From NCBI RefSeq assembly GCF_003258595.1, contig NZ_QHHQ01000004.1, positions 1 to 64,000 of the forward strand: a DNA stretch of 64,000 nt. Direction: 5' to 3'. Positions within the stretch are counted from its first letter, which is position 1. Every line of letters begins with the position of its first letter. The stretch is from Acuticoccus sediminis. Its GTDB lineage: Bacteria > Pseudomonadota > Alphaproteobacteria > Rhizobiales > Amorphaceae. Under the pieces are notes generated by a model that saw only the letters and a program-made list of their open reading frames with translations, searched no databases and was not told the DNA's origin. Position numbers and translations under genes: made by a program. Of this stretch, positions 45,900-57,786 are shown one piece after another.

Positions 45900-46117
45900 G
45901 CGATGAACCTTCCTCAGACCGCATTCCCGTAGCAAAAGTAATCGCCCTCGGCCAACCGCCGGGGAGCGTCGGGGCCGGGCTGCATGGCGGCCATTCCACC
46001 CCTTTAACTTCACAGTCGTTTCCGTGTAAGGCCATCTCCTCGTGGTGACGGGTCCCCATCCGCGCGCCGCTCTTTCCCAACCAGGTCGCGCTGACCCTTG
46101 TTCGGAGCAATTTATTC

Positions 46118-47278
46118 ATGGCGAAGATCATCGTCCTCGGCGGTGACGGCTTTTGTGGCTGGCCCACAAGCCTTCACCTCTCCAAGCGGGGTCACGAGGT
46201 CATCATCGTCGACAATCTCTCCCGCCGGAAGATCGACGTCGAGCTCGAAGTACAGTCGCTTACGCCCATCCGGCATCTCTCCGAGCGGCTCGCCGCATGG
46301 AAAGAAGTCAGCGGCCAGACGATCCGCCACGTGAACTTCACGGTCGGCGAAAACTATCACCGCCTCCTGTCGCTCATCATCGAGGAAAAACCGGACGCGA
46401 TCGTCCACTTCGCCGAACAGCGCGCGGCGCCGTACTCGATGAAGACGCCGATGCACAAGCGCTACACGGTGCGCAACAACCTTACGGCCACCCATGACGT
46501 CCTGTGCGCCATCGTCGAGTCGGGAGTCGATGTGCATCTGGTTCACCTCGGAACCATGGGTGTTTACGGCTACGGTACCGCCGGAATGAAAATTCCGGAA
46601 GGCTATCTTCGGATCAAGGTCGACACGGACCATGGCCTTAAGGATCAGGAGATCCTATATCCGGCTAATCCCGGCTCGATCTATCATATGACAAAGACTC
46701 AGGATCAGCTGTTCTTTTTCTACTACAACAAGAACGACAAGGTTAAGATCACCGACCTGCACCAGGGCATCGTCTGGGGCACGCAGACGGACGAGACGTC
46801 GTCCGACGACCGCCTCATCAACCGTTTCGACTACGACGGCGACTACGGCACGGTGCTCAACCGCTTCCTCATGCAGGCGGCGATCAACTACCCGCTGACC
46901 GTCCACGGGACCGGCGGCCAGACCCGCGCCTTCATCCACATCCGCGACACCTGCCGCTGCGTCGAGCTGGCGATCCAGAACCCGCCGCAGGCCGGCGAGC
47001 GCGTCAACATCCTCAACCAGATGACCGAGACCCACCGGGTGCGCGACCTGGCCAGGATGATCGCCGACCAGACCGGCGTCGAGGTCGCCTTCCTCGACAA
47101 CCCGCGCAACGAGGCGCCGGAGAACGAGCTCCACGTCGAGCACGACCGCTTCCTGCACCTCGGCCTCGAACCCATCACCCTGGAGAACGGCCTCATGGCC
47201 GAGGTGACGGACATCGCCAAGAGGTATTCGGATCGGTGCGACCGCACCAAGATCCCCTGCGTCTCGCTCTGGCGCTGA
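46118..47278 (+). CDS. sqdB: SqdB-type NAD-dependent epimerase (UDP-sulfoquinovose synthase-like)
   Basis: A 386-residue extended short-chain dehydrogenase close to SQD1/SqdB, which makes UDP-sulfoquinovose from UDP-glucose and sulfite. The NAD loop is [14 protein letters not shown], and the family-specific [21 protein letters not shown] follows. The catalytic set is Thr146 in LGTMGVYG, Tyr189 and Lys193 in SIYHMTKTQ, then [11 protein letters not shown]. Plant SQD1 uses equivalent Thr145, Tyr182 and Lys186. No sqdA, sqdC or sqdD is in the window, so the sugar may serve a glycan or the rest of the pathway may lie elsewhere. Confidence 0.88.
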   Translation: MAKIIVLGGDGFCGWPTSLHLSKRGHEVIIVDNLSRRKIDVELEVQSLTPIRHLSERLAAWKEVSGQTIRHVNFTVGENYHRLLSLIIEEKPDAIVHFAEQRAAPYSMKTPMHKRYTVRNNLTATHDVLCAIVESGVDVHLVHLGTMGVYGYGTAGMKIPEGYLRIKVDTDHGLKDQEILYPANPGSIYHMTKTQDQLFFFYYNKNDKVKITDLHQGIVWGTQTDETSSDDRLINRFDYDGDYGTVLNRFLMQAAINYPLTVHGTGGQTRAFIHIRDTCRCVELAIQNPPQAGERVNILNQMTETHRVRDLARMIADQTGVEVAFLDNPRNEAPENELHVEHDRFLHLGLEPITLENGLMAEVTDIAKRYSDRCDRTKIPCVSLWR

Positions 47279-47288
47279 CGCGGTCACG

Positions 47289-48527
47289 GTGAGCGGAACG
47301 CGGGGCGATCGCCCGGGCCGTCCCGCTCGCCAGGGCCCCACGGGGCCGCAGGAGGCCGGGCCGCTGGAGCGCATCGAGGTGCGCCGGCGCTCGCGCATGG
47401 GCGTCGAGCTCGGCCTCGCCCGCACCGGCAACCCGCACCGCGACCTCACGGTCTCGAAGATCCTCGAGGCCAACCGCCGGACGGGCCGCTATCCGCGGCT
47501 CGCCGGCATCTCCGCCACCGACCTCGCGAGTGAGACGCGCGTCCTCGCCGGGCCGGCGCCGAACCGGTACCACCGGCACCCCATCGCCGCCCCGTTCGAG
47601 GGCACGGGCATCCACCAGCTCCCGTTCGACGACGAGATGACCGAGGCGCTCGTCCTGCGCCGGTTCCACGACGTGGTCCTGGTGCGCGGCGGCGGCTTCG
47701 TGACCATCCTGCGCGGCAACGAGATCGACGACGCCAGCAGCGGCATCGTGATGCGCCAGATGCGGCTGTCGCGCCTCGCCGACGCCATCACGACGATCCC
47801 CCACGCGGCGGTCTGCGACGGACCGCACAAGTCGGGCAACCCGATCCATTTCATCGCCGACCGTCTGACCCGCGGGGTCCTGCTGCACACTCTCGCCGGG
47901 GCACCCGCGAGCGTCATCGCGATCGGCACCGACGAGCAGCCGTTCGCGCGCTTCGCCGCGGCGGCGGTGCATCCGGGCCATATCCACCTCGCCGCCGGCA
48001 CGCCCTACCGGGTGGAGCAGCTCGACGTGCTGAGCACCACCTTCCGGCCGACGGGGCACCCGTTCTGGTACCTTGACGAGACCGTCGTCCGGACGATCGT
48101 CCCCCGACTGCTGGCCGGCGTCCCCGAGCGGGACGGCCCGAAGGCCGTCTACCTAGCCCGCAAGGACACCTCCCGGCGCCCCATGCGCAACGAGGACAAG
48201 CTGATCGCAGCGCTCGAGGCGCATGGCGTGACGACGCTCGTCATGTCGCAACTCGCGCCGGCGGAGCAGCTCGCGGCGGTGCGCGGGGCGGGGCTGGTGA
48301 TCGGCCCGCACGGCGGCGCGCTCACCCACATCCTCGCCGCGCGCCCGGGGACGCGCTTCGTGGAGCTCTTCAACCCCAGTATCGGGACCGCGTCCTTCGC
48401 CGCGCTGTCGCTGGTGTCGGACGCCGACTACACGCCGCTCTTCGGCACGCCCGAGGAGGCCGGCGACGGCTGGACGATCGACGTCGACACCGTCCTCGAC
48501 GCTGCCCTCGGACGCCGGACCGCCTGA
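47289..48527 (+). CDS. GT61 family glycosyltransferase
   Basis: A 412-residue protein with the DUF563/GT61 pattern: FHDVVLVRGGGFVTILRGNEIDD, then HPFWYLDETVVRTI, AVYLARKDTSRRPMRNEDKLIAAL and the conserved GAGLVIGPHGGALTHILAARPGTRFVELFNP near residue 340. Such enzymes act in capsule or O-antigen synthesis. The acidic centre and substrate cannot be read. The GTG at 47289 starts 10 bases after sqdB, so the two are probably co-transcribed. Confidence 0.82.
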   Translation: MSGTRGDRPGRPARQGPTGPQEAGPLERIEVRRRSRMGVELGLARTGNPHRDLTVSKILEANRRTGRYPRLAGISATDLASETRVLAGPAPNRYHRHPIAAPFEGTGIHQLPFDDEMTEALVLRRFHDVVLVRGGGFVTILRGNEIDDASSGIVMRQMRLSRLADAITTIPHAAVCDGPHKSGNPIHFIADRLTRGVLLHTLAGAPASVIAIGTDEQPFARFAAAAVHPGHIHLAAGTPYRVEQLDVLSTTFRPTGHPFWYLDETVVRTIVPRLLAGVPERDGPKAVYLARKDTSRRPMRNEDKLIAALEAHGVTTLVMSQLAPAEQLAAVRGAGLVIGPHGGALTHILAARPGTRFVELFNPSIGTASFAALSLVSDADYTPLFGTPEEAGDGWTIDVDTVLDAALGRRTA

Positions 48528-48536
48528 GGACGGGGC

Positions 48537-49709
<1,173 letters not shown>

Positions 49710-49973
49710 GGCGCTTCCCTCTTGTCCCGGCCGCCTCGCGGCCCTCGTGCCCCGGGCCGCCTCGCGACCCCGTATGATTCCCGGCAGCTCGACAGTCTGT
49801 GTGCTCCTCAGCCGGTCGCGGCGTTCTCCTGTGCCGCACCGTCGCCCCGGCCGCGCGGCGGCCCGACGCGCAAACCGTCGCCGCCTCGCTGCGGGCGTGT
49901 CCGTTCCGCCGCCCGGGTCCGAGCGCGGCATGCGTTGAAATCCGGTCCCCGCGCCGCGGACGCTGGGGCCGAG

Positions 49974-50771
49974 CTAGCCGCCGAAGCGGGCCGGACGCTT
50001 CTCCTTGAAGGCGGCGACGCCTTCCACGAAGTCGGGGTGGCTGCCCGCCTCGCGCTGGAAGGCCCGCTCACGGGCGAGCGCGTCGTCAAACGACGACTCG
50101 CAGGCCGTCCAGGCCGCGTGGCGGATCAGACCGAGCGCCCGGGATGGGCCGGCGGCCAGCCTGTCGGCGATCTCCAGCGCCGTCGCCTCGACCGCGTCGT
50201 CGTCGACGACACGCGTCACCAGACCCCAGTCGTGGGCCTTCTCGGCGGGGATCTTCTCGGCCAGCAGCATCATCTCCATCGCCCGGACGCGGCCGACGGC
50301 GCGGGTGAGCATCCAGGTCGCCCCGCCGTCCGGCACCAGCCCGATCCGCGCGAACGCCTCGAGGAAGTAGGCCGAGCGGCCCGCTACGATGATGTCGCCC
50401 GACATCGCCAGCGACGCGCCGACGCCGGCCGCCGCACCCCGCACGGCGGTCACGAAGGGGATCGGCAGGTCGCGGATCGCCTGCATCAGCGGATTGTATG
50501 TGCGCTCGAGCGCCGCGCCCGTGTCGTGCCCCGGCTGGCCCATGGTCGATTCGCCGGTGAGCTTGGCGCCGGAGCAGAAGGCACGTTCGCCACCGGCGAG
50601 CACCACCGCGCGCGAGCTCTTCGCCGCTGCCTGAAACGCCTTCAGAAGCGCCCGGCCGATGTCCTCGGTCACGGCGTTCATCGTCGCCGGATCGTTGAGC
50701 CGCAGCACCGTGACGTCGCCCTGCTGCTCGACGAGCAGATGGTCCCCACTCACCGCTTCCGCCACAGACAT
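49974..50771 (-). CDS. Crotonase-family enoyl-CoA hydratase/isomerase, PaaG-like
   Basis: A 265-residue crotonase. The oxyanion segment AAAGVGASLAMSGDIIVAG and FARIGLVPDGGATWMLTR are clear. Neither of the two catalytic Glu of true enoyl-CoA hydratase is present; the Asp in VPDGG is where PaaG-type isomerases keep their acid. An isomerase or related activity on an unsaturated acyl-CoA is therefore more likely than simple hydration. The ribosome binding site AAGGGGG lies before 50771. A TTAATT-N6-TTAA box sits just upstream. Confidence 0.85.
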   Translation of the reverse strand: MSVAEAVSGDHLLVEQQGDVTVLRLNDPATMNAVTEDIGRALLKAFQAAAKSSRAVVLAGGERAFCSGAKLTGESTMGQPGHDTGAALERTYNPLMQAIRDLPIPFVTAVRGAAAGVGASLAMSGDIIVAGRSAYFLEAFARIGLVPDGGATWMLTRAVGRVRAMEMMLLAEKIPAEKAHDWGLVTRVVDDDAVEATALEIADRLAAGPSRALGLIRHAAWTACESSFDDALARERAFQREAGSHPDFVEGVAAFKEKRPARFGG

Positions 50772-50782
50772 CAACAGCCCCC

Positions 50783-50798
50783 TTAATTGTCCGGTTAA
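50783..50798. promoter_or_regulatory. TTAATT-N6-TTAA box upstream of the PaaG-like gene
   Basis: TTAATTGTCCGGTTAA, matching boxes at 54597 and 55418. A candidate TetR-family operator. Confidence 0.45.
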
Positions 50799-50817
50799 TG
50801 CATATGTGGTTTCGCAC

Positions 50818-51699
50818 CTATTGCCAAGGCTCGTCCGTCCACCACGGGAAATAGCCCGGCATGTCGGTGCTGACGCGGTCGCTGAACGCGGCGGGGCGCT
50901 TCTCCAGGAAGCTCGCCACACCCTCCCTGACGTCGGCGGAGGCGACGCGCGCGGCAACGCCGCGGCTGTCCACCCGATGCGCCTCCATAGGGCTCGCCGC
51001 ACCCATCATGCGCCACATCATCTGCCGGGTGAGCGCGACGGAGACGGGCGCGGTGTTCTCCGCGATCTCGGCGGCGATGGCGCGCGCCGCCGGGAGCAGC
51101 CCCTCTCCCTGATGCACCGAGCGGACCAGCCCGCTCTCGCGCGCCTCCTCCGCGCCGAAGACGCGGCCGCTGTAGCACCACTCGAGCGCGCGGGAGATGC
51201 CGACGATCCGCGGCAGGAACCATGAGGAGCACGCCTCCGGCACGATCCCCCGCCGCGCGAAGACGAAGCCGTAGCGCGCCGTGTCCGACGCGAGGCGGAT
51301 ATCCATCGCGAGCTGCATCGTCGCGCCGATACCGACGGCCGGTCCGTTGCAGGCCGCGATCACCGGCTTCAGCGACCGGAAGATGCGCAGCGTGACGAGC
51401 CCGCCGCCGTCACGGATCGACGGATCGCTCCAGTCCTCCTTGCCATCCGGCCCGAGCGGCGCACCGGGATTGGCGAAGCCGCGCCCGTTACCGGAGAGGT
51501 CGGCGCCGGCGCAGAAGGCCCTGCCGGCGCCCGTCACGATCACCGCGCGCACCTCGTCGTCCGCGTCGGACATGTCGAAGGCGGCGATCAGCTCGTCCCG
51601 CATCGTGGCGTTGAAGGCATTCAGCTTCTCCGGCCGGCTCAGCGTCACCGTCATGATGCGGTCCGCGGCGTCCACGGCGAGCGTCTCGAAGTCGGTCAT
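50818..51699 (-). CDS. Enoyl-CoA hydratase family protein
   Basis: A 293-residue crotonase. Visible are AFNATMRDELIAAF, GAGRAFCAGADLSG, CNGPAVGIGATMQLAMDIRLAS and FARRGIVPEACSSWFLPRIVG. The Glu of VPEACSSW is a usual acid in this subgroup. The C-terminus has RPAAFSDRVSTDMPGYFPWW. It starts 9 bases after the AMP-ligase stop and its GGAGG overlaps that gene's end, so the two are an operon. Confidence 0.9.
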   Translation of the reverse strand: MTDFETLAVDAADRIMTVTLSRPEKLNAFNATMRDELIAAFDMSDADDEVRAVIVTGAGRAFCAGADLSGNGRGFANPGAPLGPDGKEDWSDPSIRDGGGLVTLRIFRSLKPVIAACNGPAVGIGATMQLAMDIRLASDTARYGFVFARRGIVPEACSSWFLPRIVGISRALEWCYSGRVFGAEEARESGLVRSVHQGEGLLPAARAIAAEIAENTAPVSVALTRQMMWRMMGAASPMEAHRVDSRGVAARVASADVREGVASFLEKRPAAFSDRVSTDMPGYFPWWTDEPWQ

Positions 51700-51708
51700 C
51701 GGGCCTCC

Positions 51709-53277
<1,569 letters not shown>

Positions 53278-53430
53278 GTCCGTTCCCTCCGGGGCGTTAT
53301 CGTCATATCCGGCGGGCCGGATCCTCGCCCGCGCCGTGTGGCGGATGCCCCGTCCGCCGCCGGGCGGGGGCTCCCGCGCCGGCTCGATGCGCGGCACGTC
53401 GGTCGCCGCGCCGATCCCCGGTGACCCGCG

Positions 53431-54573
53431 TCAGATGCTGCGCGCGACCACCTCCTTCATGATCTCCGACGTCCCGCCGTAGATCCGCTCCACCCGCGCA
53501 TCGCGCCAGATCCGGGCGATGGGGTACTCGTTCATGTACCCCGCCCCGCCGTGAAGCTGGAGCGCGGCGTCGCAGATCGTCCAGAGCGTCTCGGTGTGCC
53601 ACAGCTTGGCCGCGGAAGCCTCGACGGCGGTCAGCTTCCCCGCCACGTGGCGCATCAGCGCCCAGTCGAGATGCGCCCAGCCCACCTGCAGCCGCGTTTT
53701 CAGGTCGGCGAGGGTGAAGCGGGTGTTCTGGAACTCGAAAACGGTGCTGCCGAAGGCCGTGCGCCCCTTGGTGAAGGCGACCGCCTCGTCGAAGGCGCGC
53801 TGGGCGCGGGCCTGCGCCATGACGGCGATCGACAGGCGCTCCTGGGGAAGCTGGTTCATCAGCTGCGCGAAACCCTGCCCCTCCTCGCCCAGGCAGTTGG
53901 TGATCGGAACGCGCACGTTCTCGAAGAAGAGCTCGGACGTGTCGGCGGAGTGCTGGCCGATCTTGTCGAGGTTGCGGCCGCGGGCGAACCCCTCGCGGTC
54001 CGCCTCGACCAGGATCAGGCTGATCCCCTTCGCGCCCTTCTCCGGGTCGGTCTTGGCGACCACCACGACGAGGTCCGCGTTCTGCCCGTTGGTGATGTAG
54101 GTCTTGCTGCCGGAGACCTCGTAGTGGTTCCCGTCGCGCCGCGCGACGGTCTTCACCCCCTTGAGGTCGGAGCCGGCGCCCGGCTCCGTCATCGCGATGG
54201 CGGTGATGACGTCTCCCGCGACCATGCCCGGTAGCCAGCGCGCCTTCTGCTCGGCCGAGCCGTAGGCGACGAGGTAGTCGGCGACGATGTCGGACTGGAG
54301 GCCGATTCCGGCGCTCGACCCGGCGTAGGCGAGCTCCTCGCTGACGACGGCATTATACCGGAAGTCGAGTCCCGGCCCGCCGTATTCTTCCGGTACCGTG
54401 GGGCACAGGAGGCCCGCCGCGCCGGCCTCGCGCCAGAAGGTCCGGTCGACGATGCCCTCGTTCTCCCACCGCTCGAGATTGGGGGTGAGGTGGCGGTCGA
54501 ACATCTTTCGGACCGTGGTGCGGAAGGCCTCGTGCTCGCCGTCGTAGGCCCCACGTTCTGCGGTGTCGAGCAT
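53431..54573 (-). CDS. Acyl-CoA dehydrogenase, LCAD-like
   Basis: A 380-residue FAD enzyme that makes 2,3-unsaturated acyl-CoA. FAD/substrate segments ITAIAMTEPGAGSDL and YITNGQNADLVVVVAKT are present. The catalytic base is probably Glu245 in LPQERLSIA, because the C-terminal position that carries Glu in medium-chain enzymes is Gly (RIYGGTSEIMKE). This is the long-chain/isovaleryl-type arrangement. The gene lies directly downstream of the TetR gene on the same strand, with a candidate operator in the 40-base gap. Confidence 0.93.
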   Translation of the reverse strand: MLDTAERGAYDGEHEAFRTTVRKMFDRHLTPNLERWENEGIVDRTFWREAGAAGLLCPTVPEEYGGPGLDFRYNAVVSEELAYAGSSAGIGLQSDIVADYLVAYGSAEQKARWLPGMVAGDVITAIAMTEPGAGSDLKGVKTVARRDGNHYEVSGSKTYITNGQNADLVVVVAKTDPEKGAKGISLILVEADREGFARGRNLDKIGQHSADTSELFFENVRVPITNCLGEEGQGFAQLMNQLPQERLSIAVMAQARAQRAFDEAVAFTKGRTAFGSTVFEFQNTRFTLADLKTRLQVGWAHLDWALMRHVAGKLTAVEASAAKLWHTETLWTICDAALQLHGGAGYMNEYPIARIWRDARVERIYGGTSEIMKEVVARSI

Positions 54574-54596
54574 GCGATCCTCCAGCGCCGGAGGCC

Positions 54597-54612
54597 TTAA
54601 TTACTCGATTAA
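54597..54612. promoter_or_regulatory. TTAATT-N6-TTAA box between tetR and the acyl-CoA dehydrogenase gene
   Basis: TTAATTACTCGATTAA, with TTAAT/ATTAA half-sites. It is immediately followed by a second dyad, TTTAC-TCGC-GTAAA (54613-54626), and a direct repeat TTACTCG (54601, 54614). Confidence 0.5.
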
Positions 54613-54613
54613 T

Positions 54614-55300
54614 TTACTCGCGTAAAGTCGAGTCGTCGACCACCAGGCCGCCCATGATGAGGTCGATCACCTGCCGGGCGTAGGCGCGCCGCAGGTCGTC
54701 GTCGATCTCCTCGATTCCGTGCACGTAGCGCAGCACGTAGCGGGCGGAGAAGATCTGGTCGCATGCACCTATGATTGTGAAGTAGAGGAACTTGGCATCG
54801 ACGTACTTGAACTCGCCGGTCGCGACGCCGTCCTCGATCATCCGCTGGTAGGCCTCGATGATCGGCGCGCAGTAGGACAGCGCGATCTCGCGGGCGGCGG
54901 GCTCGTTCCCGTCGCGCATGACGGCGGTCAGCAGCCGGTTCAGGTACGGCCGGTAGAAGTACATCTTGATGAGCGCCGACAGATGATACTTCATCTTCAG
55001 CGTCGGCCGCAGGTCCATGTCGACGAGGTCGCGCAGTTGGGTCACGGCGTTGGTGAGGTCGCGCTCGAGGAGCGCGAGGACGAGGCCCCGCTTGTTGCCG
55101 AAATAGTACTTGACCAGCGCGGCGTTGACCTTGGCCGTCTGCGCGATGTCGCTGAGGGACACGTCGATCGTGTCCCGCGAGCGCATCAGCGAGCTTGCCG
55201 CCTCCAGCAATTTGTCGCGCGTTGTCGCGGGCGCACCGTCCGACTCGACGGGCGCCCTGCTGCCGATCTCGTCGGGTGCAGTATGATCGTAACTCTCCAC
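54614..55300 (-). CDS. TetR/AcrR family transcriptional regulator
   Basis: A 228-residue repressor. The N-terminal HTH (TRDKLLEAASSLMR...VSLSDIAQTAKVNAALVKYYFGNKRGLVLAL) covers about residues 27-75, after a disordered 25-residue leader. The helical ligand domain (MYFYRPYLNRLLTAVMRDG) follows. The GTG at 55300 is the only start fitting the leader. Flanking acyl-CoA genes and TTAATT boxes suggest it senses an acyl-CoA and controls this cluster; the ligand is unknown. Confidence 0.9.
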   Translation of the reverse strand: MESYDHTAPDEIGSRAPVESDGAPATTRDKLLEAASSLMRSRDTIDVSLSDIAQTAKVNAALVKYYFGNKRGLVLALLERDLTNAVTQLRDLVDMDLRPTLKMKYHLSALIKMYFYRPYLNRLLTAVMRDGNEPAAREIALSYCAPIIEAYQRMIEDGVATGEFKYVDAKFLYFTIIGACDQIFSARYVLRYVHGIEEIDDDLRRAYARQVIDLIMGGLVVDDSTLRE

Positions 55301-55887
55301 GCCTTTAACTTTGCATGCTGGCTGTTTGTCCGCAACGCATCCGGGAGGTCCGCAGGTGCAAGACAGGCAGACGGAATTGACGTGACATGCCGCGCCCCTA
55401 ACCGAACATCGAAGCCGTTAATTGATGGATTGACAGATCGAACTCAACATGGTGAAGAGTCCCATCAATGGCGGCAAAAGATCGCTGGGTACGACCGGCC
55501 GGGAGGGGCCGGCGCTCTTGAAGGAAACGGCCGTGTCTAGGGTTGAGGCTGCGGTTTCGGCATCGGATCAGGGCAAAAAGCGCTGACCACGCCGCAACAT
55601 ACCGCATGCCCCAGGGGGTGGCACCTCATCGCGCTCCAGCGGACACGGTCCGTCAGCGCGTGCGACGGACGTCGAACGTCCCATGGCTGCGCCTCGGTCA
55701 AGAGGACCGACCGAGGCGCACCACGCATCTCGCGAAATTCCCGCATCTTCAACGCCCGTTTGGCAGACGCCGCTCAGTCGCTGCGCCTCGCGTCAGCGGA
55801 CGTCACGGCACCGGCGCGCCCGGGCACTCGTTCCAGACGGCAATCCCGAATCACCCGGGCCGCAACGCACATCCGGAGCGAATCGCA
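55301..55887. other. 587-bp divergent region between tetR and an acyl-CoA ligase gene
   Basis: No supported gene; open frames through it are GC-driven. It holds a third TTAATT box and probably both divergent promoters. Confidence 0.5.
55418..55433. promoter_or_regulatory. TTAATT-N6-TTGA box upstream of tetR
   Basis: TTAATTGATGGATTGA, related to the boxes at 50783 and 54597; placement fits autoregulation. Confidence 0.4.
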
Positions 55888-57483
55888 GTGACCGTTCGGG
55901 CCCACCGCGCCGAAGGGCTGCGGCTGGAGGCGCACCACGGCCGCGTCGTCGCCTGCCGGGCCGAGCGGCTCGCCAACGTCAATGCCCTCTGGCAGGCCGC
56001 GCTCGACGCGAACCGGGACGGCGAGGCCGTCGTCGACGGCGGGGAACGGCTGACCTACGCCGAACTCGACGAGCGAATCGCCCGCCTCGCTGGCGGGCTC
56101 GCCGCCTGCGGCATCGGACCGGGTGACCGCGTCGCGGTGCGGCTCGGCAACTCCGCCGCCTTCGTCGCGCTCGTCTTCGCGATCGCCCGCCTCGGGGCGA
56201 TCCTCGTGCCCATCAACGTGCGCGAGGAGATGGAGGGCATGCGCCATCTCCTCACCGACTGCGGCGCCGCGCTGATCGTCACCGAGGCGGAACACGCCGC
56301 GGCCGTTCCGCCGCCGGCGGAGACCCCGGCCTGCCGGAACCGGTTCTCCATCGGCGCCGCCGACGGCTTTCGCCCGTATCGCGAGCTCGAGGCCGGTGCG
56401 CCGGTCAGGACGGCCGCCCCGGTCCACGAGGACGAGACGGCCGCGATCCTCTACACCTCCGGCACGACCGGCCGCTCCAAGGGGGCGCTCCTCACCCACC
56501 TCGGCATCGTCCATCAGGCGGCGACCTACCGGGAGCTCTTCGCGCTCACGCCTGCCGACTGCACCGTCCTCGTCGTGCCGATGAGCCACGTGACCGGGCT
56601 GATGGCCGGTATCCACGCCACCGTCGCCGCCGCCGGGCGGATCGTCGCCATGCGCACCTTCGACGCGGCCGGCTTCCTCGAGACCGCGGCGCGCGAGCGG
56701 CTGACGTTCACGATCCTCGTCCCGGCGATGTACAACCTCTTCCTGATGCGCGCACGCCTCGCCGACTACGACCTCGGCGCCTGGCGAATCGGCGGCTATG
56801 GCGGCGCGCCGATGCCCGCCCCGACCATCGAGCGGCTCGCCGAGGCCCTCCCCAACCTCAACCTCGTCAACGCCTACGGCGCGACCGAGACGACCTCGCC
56901 GATGACCCTGATGGATCCCTCGGAGACGGCGCGCCGCAGGCTCAGCGTCGGGCTCGCGACGCCGGGCGCCGAGATCGTGGTGATGGACGACGCGGGGCGC
57001 GAGGTGCCCACTGGGGAGACCGGCGAGCTCTGGCACGCCGGGCCGATGATCGTCCCCGGATACTGGAACAACCCGGAGGCGACGGCGCGCGAGTTCGTCG
57101 GCCGCTTCTGGAAGTCGGGCGATATCGGATCGATCGACGCGGACGGGTTCGTCTACGTCCACGACCGCAAGAAGGACATGATCAACCGCGGCGGTTTCAA
57201 GATCTACACCGCCGAGGTGGAGGGCGTGCTGCTGGGCGTTCCGGGCGTGCGCGAAGCGGCGGTGATCGCCAAGCCCTGCATCGTCCTCGGAGAGAGGGTC
57301 CACGCCGTGGTGCATGCGGATGCGGGAGTCACGGCCGATGCGCTCGCCCTCGCCTGTTCGGTCCTGACGGACTATCAGCGGCCGGAGAGCTTCACGTTCA
57401 ACGCCGGGCCGCTGCCGCGCAACGCGAACGGGAAGGTGTTGAAGCGCCACCTGCGCGAGGCGCTCGGCTTCGTGAGCCCTTAG
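55888..57483 (+). CDS. AMP-binding acyl-CoA ligase
   Basis: A 531-residue ANL-family ligase. P-loop YTSGTTGRSKGALLTH is near residue 190, adenine motif NLVNAYGATETTS near 325, then FWKSGDIGSIDADGFVYVHDRKKDMINRGGFKI and the catalytic Lys in NANGKVLKRHLRE. The start is a GTG at 55888 with GGAG about 10 bases upstream; the frame runs open to 55543 without homology. Divergent from tetR; ends at a strong palindromic hairpin. Confidence 0.88.
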   Translation: MTVRAHRAEGLRLEAHHGRVVACRAERLANVNALWQAALDANRDGEAVVDGGERLTYAELDERIARLAGGLAACGIGPGDRVAVRLGNSAAFVALVFAIARLGAILVPINVREEMEGMRHLLTDCGAALIVTEAEHAAAVPPPAETPACRNRFSIGAADGFRPYRELEAGAPVRTAAPVHEDETAAILYTSGTTGRSKGALLTHLGIVHQAATYRELFALTPADCTVLVVPMSHVTGLMAGIHATVAAAGRIVAMRTFDAAGFLETAARERLTFTILVPAMYNLFLMRARLADYDLGAWRIGGYGGAPMPAPTIERLAEALPNLNLVNAYGATETTSPMTLMDPSETARRRLSVGLATPGAEIVVMDDAGREVPTGETGELWHAGPMIVPGYWNNPEATAREFVGRFWKSGDIGSIDADGFVYVHDRKKDMINRGGFKIYTAEVEGVLLGVPGVREAAVIAKPCIVLGERVHAVVHADAGVTADALALACSVLTDYQRPESFTFNAGPLPRNANGKVLKRHLREALGFVSP

Positions 57484-57497
57484 GCCAGGACGTGCGT

Positions 57498-57519
57498 CGG
57501 CAGCACGCGCGTGCTGCCG
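57498..57519. terminator. 22-bp perfect palindrome between convergent genes
   Basis: CGGCAGCAC-GCGC-GTGCTGCCG: a 9-bp stem and 4-base loop after the ligase gene and near the end of the small CPCC gene. No T-run. Confidence 0.6.
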
Positions 57520-57594
57520 CCCGCCGGACCCGCCTCCGTCGGACCGGAGGCGTCACGGCGCGTTCGCCACGAGGTCGGCAGGCCGCCTGAGCGC

Positions 57595-57786
57595 CTATTG
57601 AAGCGTCGCCCAAGCGGGCGGTTCCCCGTTCTCGTCGTCTACATCTCCCTCACCGGCGAATGGTCGGTGGCAGCAGGGGCAGGGCAGACCTCGGAACATG
57701 GAAAGGTCCAGCACCTTCTTCTGCGGAAGAAAGATGATCTTCCCATCGTCGTCGAGACCAGTCTGCAGAGAGCCGAAATCGGACAC
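57595..57786 (-). CDS. 63-residue CPCC protein, function unknown
   Basis: I do not recognise this protein. It starts with GTG at 57786, preceded by AAGGAGG at a spacing of 8 bases, one of the best ribosome binding sites in the window. Features: MSDFGSLQTGLDDDGKIIFL, then LPCPCCHRPF around residues 34-43, and an acidic C-terminus (GEGDVDDENGEPPAW). Cys-Pro-Cys-Cys-His could bind a metal. No membrane segment or signal peptide. It faces an AT-rich stretch with a CTAACGTTAG palindrome about 90 bases upstream of its start. Confidence 0.6.
   Translation of the reverse strand: MSDFGSLQTGLDDDGKIIFLPQKKVLDLSMFRGLPCPCCHRPFAGEGDVDDENGEPPAWATLQ

Noticed and set aside
55430-55458. Sigma-70 type promoter from TTGACA at 55430
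   Set aside because: No acceptable -10 element 16-18 bases downstream (TGAAGA at best), and it lies over 400 bases from the next plus-strand start.
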